DNA from: Phycisphaerales bacterium
GTDB taxonomy: Bacteria; Planctomycetota; Phycisphaerae; Phycisphaerales; UBA1924
Assembly (NCBI GenBank): GCA_016699835.1
Contig: CP064987.1
Span: 1,984,001 to 2,048,000 of the forward strand
Direction of reading: 5' to 3'
Length of the DNA: 64,000 nucleotides
The translations under genes were made by a program, and so were the position numbers. The notes beneath the pieces were generated by a model. It was given only the letters and a program-made list of their open reading frames with translations, had not been told where the DNA came from and did no database searches. Positions 43,521-51,629 of this stretch are shown piece after piece; position 1 is the stretch's first letter, and every line of letters starts with the position of its first letter.

Positions 43521-44809
43521 GCCCGAACGCCTCGATTGAGGGACTTCCCGCGTGACTCGTGCGCCACGAGTTCGAGCGCGAGCGCGCGGGCCTCGCGGTC
43601 CACGCGGAGCACGTCATCGAGCGTGCGTGCTTCGTGCCGCCCGAGTTCATCGATCGTTCGCCGGACGATGGTCCCGATCCTCCCGAACGCGAGCATCGAG
43701 CCGGGCGCGAGGAATGCCTGGACCGCGACCTCGTTGGCGGCGTTGAGCACGCACCCGTTCGCGGACGTCGGGCCCTGACGCATGACCTCGAAGGCCAGAT
43801 CGATCGCCGGGAATCGCGTGCGGTCCACCGGCTCAAAGACGAGGTGACGGGCCTCATGCCAGCGAAGTCGTGTTGTCGGAGCCTCGGCACGCCCGGGGAA
43901 CGTGAGCGCCCACTGGATCGGTGTGCGCATGTCGGGCAAGCCGAGTTGCGCGAGCGTCGAGCCGTCGTCGAACTCGACGAGCGCGTGCACGATGGACTGC
44001 GGATGGACGACGGCGTCCAGGCGATCCGCGGGCATGCCAAAGAGCCAGTGGGCCTCGATGAGTTCGAGTGCCTTGTTCACAAGCGACGCGGAGTCGATCG
44101 TGACCTTCGCGCCCATCTGCCACGTCGGATGGGCAAGGGCCTGGGCCGGCGTCGCGGCGTCGATCTCGTTCTTCGTCCAGGTTCGGAACGGTCCACCCGA
44201 CGCCGTCAGGATCATGCGGGTGACGCCGCGGGGCGACTCGATCGGGGGCGCGATTGGCGAACCTCTCGACCAGCACGCGCCGACGAGGCACTGCCACAAT
44301 CCCGAGTGCTCGCTGTCGACGGGGAGCAGCCGCGCCCCCGAGGCCCGGGCCGCGGGCACGACGACGCACCCACCGGCGACGAGCGTCTCCTTGTTGGCGA
44401 GAGCAATGTCGCGTCCGAGTTCGGCCGCGGCGAGCGTCGCCCGAAGCCCTGCCACGCCGACGATCGCGCTCACGACGAGGTCGCACTCGACCTCGCGCAC
44501 GAGCCGCTCGGCGGCGTCGTCACCATGGAACGCATGGAGGAGCGCCCCGGTGAACGCGGCGCGTGGACCCTGCTCTCCTAGGGCGAGATCGCGCACGTCG
44601 GCGTGCGTGATCGCGAGACGCGCCGAGGGGTGCGCCCGCGACTGCTCATCGAGGCGCGCGACATTGGCGCCGGCGGCCAGCCCGACGACGTCATAGCGGT
44701 GCTCGTGCTCGTCGCGCTCGTGGAGCGCGTTGAGGTGCGCGATCACGTCGAGCGTCTGTCGCCCGATGGAGCCCGTGGACCCCAGGATGATGACGCGTCG
44801 CGAGGGCAT
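43517..44809 (-). CDS. dxr: 1-deoxy-D-xylulose-5-phosphate reductoisomerase
   Basis: 430 residues, the second enzyme of the MEP isoprenoid pathway, NADPH and divalent-metal dependent. Motifs: ILGSTGSIGRQTLDVI at the N-terminus, ALANKETLVAGG, LPVDSEHSGLWQ (metal ligands), ILTASGGPFRTW, PTWQMGAKVTIDSASLVNKALE, VVHPQSIVHALVEF and NAANEVAV. A ~25-residue acidic/His insertion after the first helix is longer than in enterics. It begins 6 nt after the stop of rne and its stop overlaps the OGT-like gene, so it sits inside a packed operon. No SD is evident before it; it may depend on coupling to rne. Confidence 0.95.
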   Translation of the reverse strand: MPSRRVIILGSTGSIGRQTLDVIAHLNALHERDEHEHRYDVVGLAAGANVARLDEQSRAHPSARLAITHADVRDLALGEQGPRAAFTGALLHAFHGDDAAERLVREVECDLVVSAIVGVAGLRATLAAAELGRDIALANKETLVAGGCVVVPAARASGARLLPVDSEHSGLWQCLVGACWSRGSPIAPPIESPRGVTRMILTASGGPFRTWTKNEIDAATPAQALAHPTWQMGAKVTIDSASLVNKALELIEAHWLFGMPADRLDAVVHPQSIVHALVEFDDGSTLAQLGLPDMRTPIQWALTFPGRAEAPTTRLRWHEARHLVFEPVDRTRFPAIDLAFEVMRQGPTSANGCVLNAANEVAVQAFLAPGSMLAFGRIGTIVRRTIDELGRHEARTLDDVLRVDREARALALELVAHESRGKSLNRGVRA

Positions 44810-44815
44810 CGCTGA

Positions 44816-47266
44816 TTATTCGGGCTTCGGGCGCTTGTTGAGTTCGCTCGCCGCCAGTTTTCGTCGTGAGGAGTAGAGCGTCCGGGGCTTCGCCGTCGGC
44901 TTCACCTCGGGCGTCGGGGCACTCTTGGGCGATTCGGCACGCGGGGCCTGCTGTGCAGGCCGATCGCGATTCGCGCCCTCGCCACCTGATGACGAGCCCT
45001 CGCCGTTGCCGCCTCGTCCGCCGCGACGCCGCCGGCGACGACGCCCACGGCGTTCGCCACCTTCGCCATCACCCTTGGATTCGTCGGCCTGACGCTCTGA
45101 GGACGAGTCGCCATCGGCGCGATCCTCGCGTTCGGTCTGAGGCTCGGATTCGCCGCGCGATTCATCAGCGGCGGGCGCCTCCGCCCCATTCTCCGCACCA
45201 TGACCCTGCCCTCGGCCGCGACCACGCCGACGCCGGCGACGACGGCGCCCGCCCTCACGTGGCTCGCCATCGGCGTTTGCCGAAGTAGCCTCGCCCGAAT
45301 CCTGGGCGGCCACGGATTCGACCTGGCCGCCTTCGTTCTCATCGCCGTGATCGCCCGCGAACTGCAACACGCCGTTCGATGGAGCCTGTGATCGGTTCGG
45401 TGAAGAAACCGAAGGCCTTGTGTTCGAGGGTTCGCGCGCTGGTGTCGCGGAACTCCGACCCTCCTGACGCGGTGCGTCCCGGTCATCGCCACGTCCGCGG
45501 CCACGCCCACGCCGGCGCCGCCGACGCTTCCGACCGCCCGATTCTTCAGCGGGCTCGTCGGCACCATCGCCGGCATCGTCGATCTCGATCGGGTGGATCG
45601 CCTCTTCGGTCTCCGGCTCGTCGGCCGGCTCGGCGGCGAGGGCCTTCTCCTCCTCCAGATCCTGCGCCCAGTTCTCGCCCGCGGCGGCGTACTCAAACTC
45701 CTTGAGATCGCGGGGCCGCCTTGGCTTGGGGAGGGACGAGACGTCGATGTCCGCGCCCCCGGCGTCATAGGCATAGAACCCGACGCGATCGATCATGACC
45801 GTCTCGCTGACACGCACGTCGACGTGCTTGCCCGTGCCACGCTCGATGCGTCCGAGCAGGCGGCGCTTCGTCGAGAGCAGTTCGCCCGCGACACGCGGCG
45901 CCACAACCATCTCGACCTTCGCCACGCGCTCGACGTCAAGGATCGCGGCGAGTTCACGCAAGGCATCCGCGGCGATCGAGTCGGGCCGCTGCACCACGCC
46001 ACGCCCGCGGCACGTCGGGCAGTCCACAAAGTGCACGCTCTCGTGGCTGGCACGCATCCGCTGGCGCGTCATCTGCAGGATCCCGAACTCCGAGATCGCG
46101 AGCACCGTCGTCTTGGCGCGGTCGCGCTTGAGACGCTCGCGGAAGCGGTGCTCGATGTCCTTGCGGTGCTGGGCGCTCCGCATGTCGATGAGGTCGTTGA
46201 TGACGATCCCGCCCAGGTCGCGCAGGCGCAACTGCCGGCAGATCTCCTCGACGGCCTCGATGTTCGTCTGGTAGGCGTTGCTCTCGCTATCACGGCTCTC
46301 GCGGCTCTTCCCGCTGTTGACGTCGATCGCCACCAGCGCCTCGGTTTGGTCGATGACCAGGCGCCCACCGCTGGGCAGGGGCACCTCGCGCGCGTGGATC
46401 AGGCCGATCTGCTGCTCGATGCCGAAGGCGTGGAAGAGGGGTGTCGTGCTCGTGTGGTGCAGGAGTTTCGCCTGCCCTCGCGGGGCGACGATCTTCATGA
46501 ACCTCGCCGCCCGCTGGAGCGCCAGTTCGTTGTCGACCACGACCTCCTTGATGTCGGTGCTGAGCAGGTCGCGCAGCGCACGGACGAGCAGGTCGCTCTC
46601 GGAATAGAGCAGCCGCGGCTTGTTCCCCGTGCCCAGGCGCTTCTCCATGTCCTTCCACAGGCGCTGGAGGTAGGCCAGGTCGCGCTTGAGTTCGGTCTTG
46701 TTCCGCTCCATCCCGGCCGTCCGCACGATGAAGCCGAAGCCCTCGGGGAGTTCGAGTTGGTCGAGGATCTCGCGCATCTTGCGGCGCTGGTCCTCGTCCT
46801 CGACCTTGCGCGAGACGCCCGTGCGATCCATATAGGGCATCATCACCAGGAAGCGCCCGGGGATCGAGAGATAACTCGTGAGCGTCGGACCCTTGGTCCC
46901 CACGCCCTCCTTAAGCACCTGCACGATGACCTCATCGCCTCGCCGCAGGCACGCCTGGATCGGCGGGCGCTCGCGACGCGGGGTCTTCAGGCCCACGCGT
47001 TCGGTGGTGTCGTCGTCCTCGCCGGGGAAGTAGCGCGGGTGCAGGTCGCTGACGTGCAGGAATCCGTTGTCCTCGACGCCGAAGTCCACGAACGCCGCCT
47101 GGATCGCCGGCTCCACGTTCGTGACGCGCCCCACATAGATATTTCCAACGCGGCTGGCGTTGGCGAAACGCTCAACGTGCGTCTCTTCGAGTTTGCCATC
47201 CTGGAGAATGGCGACCCGGCACTCCTCGCCGGGGACATAGTTGATGATCATCTGAGAATCGGACAT
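44816..47266 (-). CDS. rne: Ribonuclease E/G with long Arg/Glu-rich scaffold tail
   Basis: 816 residues. Residues ~1-90 hold the RNase E N-terminal S1 domain (VGNIYVGRVTNVEPAIQAAFVDFG, split by its core), followed by the RNase H-like and DNase I-like catalytic domain with VAIDVNSGK (Asp315) and INDLIDMR (Asp358 and Asp361), and a zinc-link CPTCRGRG at ~416-423. The last ~300 residues are low-complexity: three Arg/Gly-rich boxes alternate with acidic and Pro/Ser stretches, typical of degradosome scaffolding. It would process and degrade RNA. ATG 47266 with GGAGAGGAG ~5 nt upstream is preferred over the longer frame from 47308. It is followed directly by dxr. Confidence 0.95.
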   Translation of the reverse strand: MSDSQMIINYVPGEECRVAILQDGKLEETHVERFANASRVGNIYVGRVTNVEPAIQAAFVDFGVEDNGFLHVSDLHPRYFPGEDDDTTERVGLKTPRRERPPIQACLRRGDEVIVQVLKEGVGTKGPTLTSYLSIPGRFLVMMPYMDRTGVSRKVEDEDQRRKMREILDQLELPEGFGFIVRTAGMERNKTELKRDLAYLQRLWKDMEKRLGTGNKPRLLYSESDLLVRALRDLLSTDIKEVVVDNELALQRAARFMKIVAPRGQAKLLHHTSTTPLFHAFGIEQQIGLIHAREVPLPSGGRLVIDQTEALVAIDVNSGKSRESRDSESNAYQTNIEAVEEICRQLRLRDLGGIVINDLIDMRSAQHRKDIEHRFRERLKRDRAKTTVLAISEFGILQMTRQRMRASHESVHFVDCPTCRGRGVVQRPDSIAADALRELAAILDVERVAKVEMVVAPRVAGELLSTKRRLLGRIERGTGKHVDVRVSETVMIDRVGFYAYDAGGADIDVSSLPKPRRPRDLKEFEYAAAGENWAQDLEEEKALAAEPADEPETEEAIHPIEIDDAGDGADEPAEESGGRKRRRRRRGRGRGRGDDRDAPRQEGRSSATPAREPSNTRPSVSSPNRSQAPSNGVLQFAGDHGDENEGGQVESVAAQDSGEATSANADGEPREGGRRRRRRRRGRGRGQGHGAENGAEAPAADESRGESEPQTEREDRADGDSSSERQADESKGDGEGGERRGRRRRRRRGGRGGNGEGSSSGGEGANRDRPAQQAPRAESPKSAPTPEVKPTAKPRTLYSSRRKLAASELNKRPKPE

Positions 47267-47679
47267 GCGTGCTCCTCTCCCGTCCTTGGGGGGCGTCCGG
47301 CTCGTCATGGAGCCATCCTGGACGCCGGCAAGTGCACCGGGCGTTGCGACGCGTCTCTGGTCCGATCGCCGACTGGATCAACCCTTCGCGTCCCTGCCGC
47401 TGGTGTCGAGCGCTCGCGCCCGCACAGTCCATCGGCTGAGGGAGGGCTTTGAAGCCCACTCATCGCCCGTCGGCGTTTCATACGCGCCGCACGGCGATGC
47501 CGTTCGCTTTACCCAGACTGCCGGGCGGGTCTTCCGCTCGGGCTTGGGCAGTGTTCACGGGGTCCGCTCGGCCCTTGATTCAGGCGGCGGACGGTCCCGC
47601 AGAGTCGTTCCGATCGGGCGGCAGGAGCGAACAACGCCCCTTCAGCCAGTCCCGCATCGCTGTTTCTTCTCCCCAACGC
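47267..47679 (-). other. Long non-coding gap upstream of rne
   Basis: 413 nt with no plausible gene on either strand. Read on the minus strand it would be the 5' leader of rne. It carries small palindromes, such as ACGGC-ATC-GCCGT and GGGC-TTCAAA-GCCC, but no RNase P RNA, tmRNA or 6S signature that I could recognise. RNase E is autoregulated through its 5' leader in enterics; whether that applies here cannot be read from the sequence. Confidence 0.35.
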
Positions 47680-49542
47680 CTACTCGACGGAACGACCGTC
47701 GAAGGCCTGGGGAACAATCTTTCGAGCCTTGTCGCGGAGGAAAACCGCGACCTGGGCATCGGAATCGAGCGACATGACCTGTTTGGCCACGCGTTCGCAT
47801 TGAGCAACCGTCACACCTCGGACGAATCGCTTGAGCGTCGGAATCGACGAGCTCGTCACGGAAAGAGTACGCAAGCCAAGCCCGATCAACAACATGGCGA
47901 ACTCCGGGTCGCTCGCCGACTCGCCGCAGCACGAGACCGGGATCTTGTGGTGTTTGCCGACGCGGGCCGTGTCCCGGATCAGGCGGATGACCGCCGGGTG
48001 GGTCGGGCTATAGAGGTTCGCGACCCGCTCGTTGGTCCGGTCCACCGCCAGGGTGTACTGGACGAGGTCGTTGGTCCCGATCGAGAAGAAGTCCACCTCA
48101 CGCGCGAAATGGTCCGCCATGAGGGCGGCCGAGGGAACCTCGACCATCATCCCGACCTTCATACTTCGGTCAAACTCGACCCCGGCTTCATCCAAATCCT
48201 CCATCACGTCCCCGAGGATCACCTTGGCGTGGCGGAGTTCGGCCAGGCTGGTGATGAGTGGGAACATGATCTTGAGGGGCCCGTGGGCCGACGCCCGCAG
48301 GATCGCCCGCAACTGCGTCTTGAACATGGGGATGTTGTGGAGGCAGTAGCGGATGCTGCGGCAACCCAGGAACGGGTTCCGCTCGGGAACCTCTTCTCGA
48401 GCCTGGGTGTATTTGTCCGCGCCCAGATCCATGGTGCGGATGACCAGGTCCCGACCCTTGAGCAGGTCCACGCAGCGTTTGTACGCCCGGTAGTGATCGT
48501 GCTCCGAAGGCTCGCTTGTGCTGGTGAGATAGAGAAACTCGGTCCGGTAGAGTCCGACGCCCTCGCCACCCGAGGCCAGGACGTTGCGGACCTCGTCGGG
48601 AAACTCGATATTCCCGACGACGTGGACCGCGACGCCATCGGCCGTGACCGAGGGCTCGAAGCAGTCGTCGCTGAGTTCGACCTGGTACTCGCGCCTCGCG
48701 TCGATCCGCTTGCGATACTCCGCGAGCGTCTTCTCGTCGGGGTCGAGGACGACCACGCCGTCGTCGCCATCGAGGATCGCCAGGGCGTCATGATGGGCGA
48801 GTTTGGTGATGCGCTGGCACCCGACGACCGCGGGGATTTCCAGGGCTTTCGCCACGATCGCCGTGTGGCTGGTCTTGCCGCCGAGATCGGTCGCGAAGCC
48901 CAGGATTTTGTCTCGGTCGAACGCCGCGGTTTCCGAGGGCGTCAGATCGCGGGCGACGATGATGACCCCGCCGTCCTCGTCCTTCAGGCGGCTGACGCGC
49001 CCCGCCGGCTCGTTGTCGTTGGCGATCTTGCGGAGCAGCCGGCGCCCGATGTCCTCGATGTCGTTGACCTTGGTGGCAAAGACCGGATTGGGATTGCTCC
49101 GGAACTTGGCCGCGTGCTGCTGGAAAACCTGGCTGACCGCCCAGTCCGCCGACACCCGCTCGTCCTGGATCATCGTCCGAATCGGCGCGAGCAGCGACTT
49201 GTCCTTCAGCATCCCGATGTGGAACGAGAAGATCTTGGCCGCCTCCTTGCCCATCTCGCGCTCGGCACGGTCGGCGACCTCCTCTAACTCCCCGATCGAG
49301 GCCTTGACGGCCTGGTCGAAGTGCTCCACCTCGCCTCTGGTGCTCTGGGACTGAACCTCACGGCGTGCGACTCGACGGAGATCATCTTCAAGGATCCGTA
49401 AACGTCCTATAACAATACCTGGCGAGACGGCAATCCCCTGAATGGGCTGCACGGGTCGAGATTCGATCTTGGTTGGCTTCGGGGGCTTGGGCACAGTTCT
49501 GGTGCTTCCGACAAGGGTGTCTCTGATGATAGTGGGGGCCAT
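47680..49542 (-). CDS. ptsI: Phosphoenolpyruvate-protein phosphotransferase (PTS enzyme I)
   Basis: 620 residues. The N-terminus (~1-33) is a nonconserved Pro/Lys-rich extension; the family begins at PIQGIAVSPGIVIG. The phosphoacceptor His226 is in LGGKTSHTAIV. C-terminal PEP-binding TIM-barrel motifs: EGVGLYRTEFLYL, LVIRTMDLGADKY, EVPERNPFLGCRSIR, GMMVEVPSAAL, FFSIGTNDLVQYTLAVDR and SCCGESASDPEF. It passes phosphate from PEP to HPr. No HPr or EII gene is nearby, so the target may be a regulatory PTS. The ATG sits behind a hairpin and T-run. Confidence 0.9.
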   Translation of the reverse strand: MAPTIIRDTLVGSTRTVPKPPKPTKIESRPVQPIQGIAVSPGIVIGRLRILEDDLRRVARREVQSQSTRGEVEHFDQAVKASIGELEEVADRAEREMGKEAAKIFSFHIGMLKDKSLLAPIRTMIQDERVSADWAVSQVFQQHAAKFRSNPNPVFATKVNDIEDIGRRLLRKIANDNEPAGRVSRLKDEDGGVIIVARDLTPSETAAFDRDKILGFATDLGGKTSHTAIVAKALEIPAVVGCQRITKLAHHDALAILDGDDGVVVLDPDEKTLAEYRKRIDARREYQVELSDDCFEPSVTADGVAVHVVGNIEFPDEVRNVLASGGEGVGLYRTEFLYLTSTSEPSEHDHYRAYKRCVDLLKGRDLVIRTMDLGADKYTQAREEVPERNPFLGCRSIRYCLHNIPMFKTQLRAILRASAHGPLKIMFPLITSLAELRHAKVILGDVMEDLDEAGVEFDRSMKVGMMVEVPSAALMADHFAREVDFFSIGTNDLVQYTLAVDRTNERVANLYSPTHPAVIRLIRDTARVGKHHKIPVSCCGESASDPEFAMLLIGLGLRTLSVTSSSIPTLKRFVRGVTVAQCERVAKQVMSLDSDAQVAVFLRDKARKIVPQAFDGRSVE

Positions 49543-49565
49543 GAAAAAGTCCCGTCAGCGCGGGA
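49543..49565 (-). promoter_or_regulatory. Terminator-like hairpin overlapping the ptsI ribosome-binding region
   Basis: On the minus strand TCCCG (49565-49561) pairs with CGGGA (49554-49550) over a 6-nt loop, then CTTTTTC runs straight into the ptsI ATG. The 3' arm of the stem is also the best SD candidate (CGGGA). The structure could work as a leaky attenuator or hide the ribosome-binding site. The stem is only 5 bp, so strength is uncertain. Confidence 0.35.
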
Positions 49566-49611
49566 TTCAATGCCGGGGACCGATTCTGCGTGCAAGGAAC
49601 GCCTCTCTGGT

Positions 49612-49938
49612 GTACAGTTAGGGGTGTCTGTCGGCCGGATCACCCCGGCCGCCCTCGTCTTTGGCCAAAGGCCTCCCGGCGTAGAGAGATCGCCGCGAAG
49701 GATGCCCGAACTGGACTCAAGACGCAACGGACCGGAATCGTGGCCTTGTTTGCCCCATCGGCTTTCCAATGCCGAACGCTCGGGCGTGTGCATGACATGT
49801 TGTCGGGGTGTTTCGACGGGTCTGGCCACAACTGAGGCCTGACCAGTGCCACCAGTGTGTTTGCCAGGCGGATCAACCGCCAGCGGGAGGCGGTCCACAA
49901 GCCATTCCGCATGTGTAGGTAAGGAGTCAAGAGTCCAT
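49612..49938 (+). promoter_or_regulatory. Structured leader of rho
   Basis: The ptsI-rho gap is 396 nt with no credible gene. From a weak -10-like TACAGT near 49613, a ~320-nt leader runs to the rho start. It has CGGCCGG/CCGGCCG (49632-49638 with 49645-49651), the perfect palindrome CTTTGGCCAAAG (49659-49670) and GGCGG/CCGCC near 49869-49883. AAGGAG at 49921-49926 is the likely SD, about 12 nt from the ATG. Long leaders that mediate autoregulation are known for rho elsewhere; here it is inference. Confidence 0.4.
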
Positions 49939-51153
49939 ATGGGTCCCGGACGATCCCGGAGACGCCGACGCAGAGGCTCAGGCCAGGGCGACGGGAACTC
50001 CAACCAGTTTCACTCCCAGGGCCATCGCGGCCCGGGGTCCAACGACTTCCGCCGCAACGGCACGTCGGGACACCCATCGAACGGACAGCAGCGTCTCGGC
50101 GGGATGAACCGCGGGGCGCCCTCGCCGGCGATCTTCCCCGTCGACGAGATGAACGCGATGCTGCGCGACTCGCAGGGGCGGAACCTCCCGGTCATCAGGC
50201 CGTTCGAAGATCTGACCTCGATCGACCCCCAGCCACGCCTGACCCTGGAATACACCGGGTGCCCGGCGTCGTGCCGATTGATCGATCTCTTCTGTCCGAT
50301 CGGCCGCGGGCAGCGCGGGCTGATCGTCTCGCCACCGAAGGCTGGCAAAACGACGCTGCTCAAGGACATCGCCGGGGCCCTGCTCCGCAATCACCTGGAT
50401 CTCGAGATCATCGTGCTCCTGGTGGACGAGCGTCCCGAGGAAGTGACGGACTTCCGCCGGAGTTTCGCGAGCGTGGACGCGGGCGCCCAACTCGCCGCCG
50501 AGATGCTGGGCGAGCGTCCCGAGGACGTCGCGCCGAGGCTGGCCCGGTCGCGGATCCGAGTGATTGCGAGCAGCAACGACCACCCGGTCGAGCGGCACAT
50601 CGAGGTCTCGACGCGGACGATCGAGTTCTCCAAGCGTCTCGTGGAGGTGGGCAAGCACGTCGTGGTGCTCATGGACTCGCTGACACGCGTAGGCCGGGCC
50701 TTCAACCAGAGCCGAAAGCACGCCAGCAGCGGCCGGACGCTCTCGGGAGGCCTGGACAGCAAGGCCCTGGAAGTGCCACGGCAGATCTTCGGCAGCGCGC
50801 GCAACACCGAGGAGGCCGGCTCGCTGACCATCATCGCCTCGTGCCTGGTGGACACCGGGAGCCAGGCCGACCAGGTGATCTTCGAGGAGTTCAAGGGCAG
50901 CGGCAACATGGAGTTGATCCTCGACCGGAAGATCGCCGAGCGGCGAGTCTTCCCGGCGATCAACCTGGCCGAATCGGGGACGCGGAAAGAGAACATGCTC
51001 CTGACGGAGGAGGAACTCAAGACGATGTCGGCCCTTCGGCGTCGATTGCTCTCGATGCCGCCGCCGCAGCAGGTCGAGCAGTTGATCGCGGCGTTGCAGC
51101 GGTTCCCGACCAATGCCGCATTGGTCGGCGGTGCTGGCGGCGGAGGCAATTGA
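49939..51153 (+). CDS. rho: Transcription termination factor Rho lacking the cold-shock RNA-binding domain
   Basis: 404 residues. The C-terminal RecA-like motor is complete: PIGRGQRGLIVSPPKAGKTTLL (P-loop Lys137; motif split), LLVDERPEEVTDFRR, VLMDSLTRVGRAFN, and the secondary RNA-binding R-loop region DPKIAERRVF-like segment read here as LDRKIAERRVFPAINLAESGTRKE. Residues 1-70 are Arg/Gly/Asn/His-rich and disordered, and the NLPVIRPFEDLTSIDPQPRL linker follows directly. The usual helix bundle and cold-shock-like primary RNA-binding domain (about 80-100 residues) are absent, and the open frame upstream (to 49846) does not supply them. An arginine-rich tail may take over RNA binding. It is still expected to be an ATP-driven RNA translocase. 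Confidence 0.9.
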   Translation: MGPGRSRRRRRRGSGQGDGNSNQFHSQGHRGPGSNDFRRNGTSGHPSNGQQRLGGMNRGAPSPAIFPVDEMNAMLRDSQGRNLPVIRPFEDLTSIDPQPRLTLEYTGCPASCRLIDLFCPIGRGQRGLIVSPPKAGKTTLLKDIAGALLRNHLDLEIIVLLVDERPEEVTDFRRSFASVDAGAQLAAEMLGERPEDVAPRLARSRIRVIASSNDHPVERHIEVSTRTIEFSKRLVEVGKHVVVLMDSLTRVGRAFNQSRKHASSGRTLSGGLDSKALEVPRQIFGSARNTEEAGSLTIIASCLVDTGSQADQVIFEEFKGSGNMELILDRKIAERRVFPAINLAESGTRKENMLLTEEELKTMSALRRRLLSMPPPQQVEQLIAALQRFPTNAALVGGAGGGGN

Positions 51154-51236
51154 GACTCGGTCTCATCGGCCCTAGACTCTCCTAGTGGGATTTGCGGATA
51201 TGTTTGTCTGTTAGTCTCTTTCGTGGAACGCCGGCC

Positions 51237-51629
51237 ATGTCCACCACCCTCGAGAGCCATTCATTGAACGCCGACCCGTGCGAGTTCCGTGACCAGTGCC
51301 CTCGCGAGTGCTGCCCGACCGACGCGAAGGGCCAGCCCGTCACCGGGCGGCGATTGAGCGACCTTCGCCCCGGCGATCTGGCCTCAGTCTGTGAGACGTG
51401 CCTCGACGCCGATGACGCCAGCCTTCTCCGCGCGATGGGGCTTCGCCCGAACGTGACGTTGCGTGTCTGTCGCCTCGGCGACCCGTGCATCATCGAGGTG
51501 CACACGGCGGCGGGCGGCGGGTGCGCGTGCCGAATCGGGATGGCGCGCGAACTGGCGTCGCGCGTGATGGTCGTCGTCGGGACGACATCCAGCGACAAGG
51601 GAACCTCTGACCACAAGCCCTGCACATGA
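51237..51629 (+). CDS. feoA: FeoA-domain protein, cysteine-rich variant
   Basis: 130 residues. The C-terminal ~80 are a FeoA (SH3-like) domain: RLSDLRPGDLASV, a helix with LLRAMGLRPNVTLRV, PCIIEVHTAAGGGCACRIG, then MARELASRVMVV. FeoA is the small cytoplasmic partner of FeoB. The first ~50 residues carry a cysteine cluster, DPCEFRDQCPRECCP, with further cysteines at V-C-E-T-C and near the C-terminus; eleven or so in total, which is unusual for FeoA and suggests metal or Fe-S binding. ATG 51237; the SD is weak. Overlaps feoB by ATGA. Confidence 0.85.
   Translation: MSTTLESHSLNADPCEFRDQCPRECCPTDAKGQPVTGRRLSDLRPGDLASVCETCLDADDASLLRAMGLRPNVTLRVCRLGDPCIIEVHTAAGGGCACRIGMARELASRVMVVVGTTSSDKGTSDHKPCT

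Noticed and set aside
47267..47679. A structural RNA (RNase P RNA, tmRNA or 6S) in the gap upstream of rne
   Set aside because: None of the conserved motifs of these RNAs could be found on either strand.
49543..49938. Possible small proteins in the ptsI-rho gap
   Set aside because: The open frames (for example 49570-49842) have no SD, are Cys/Arg/Gly-rich and lie in the likely leader region of rho.
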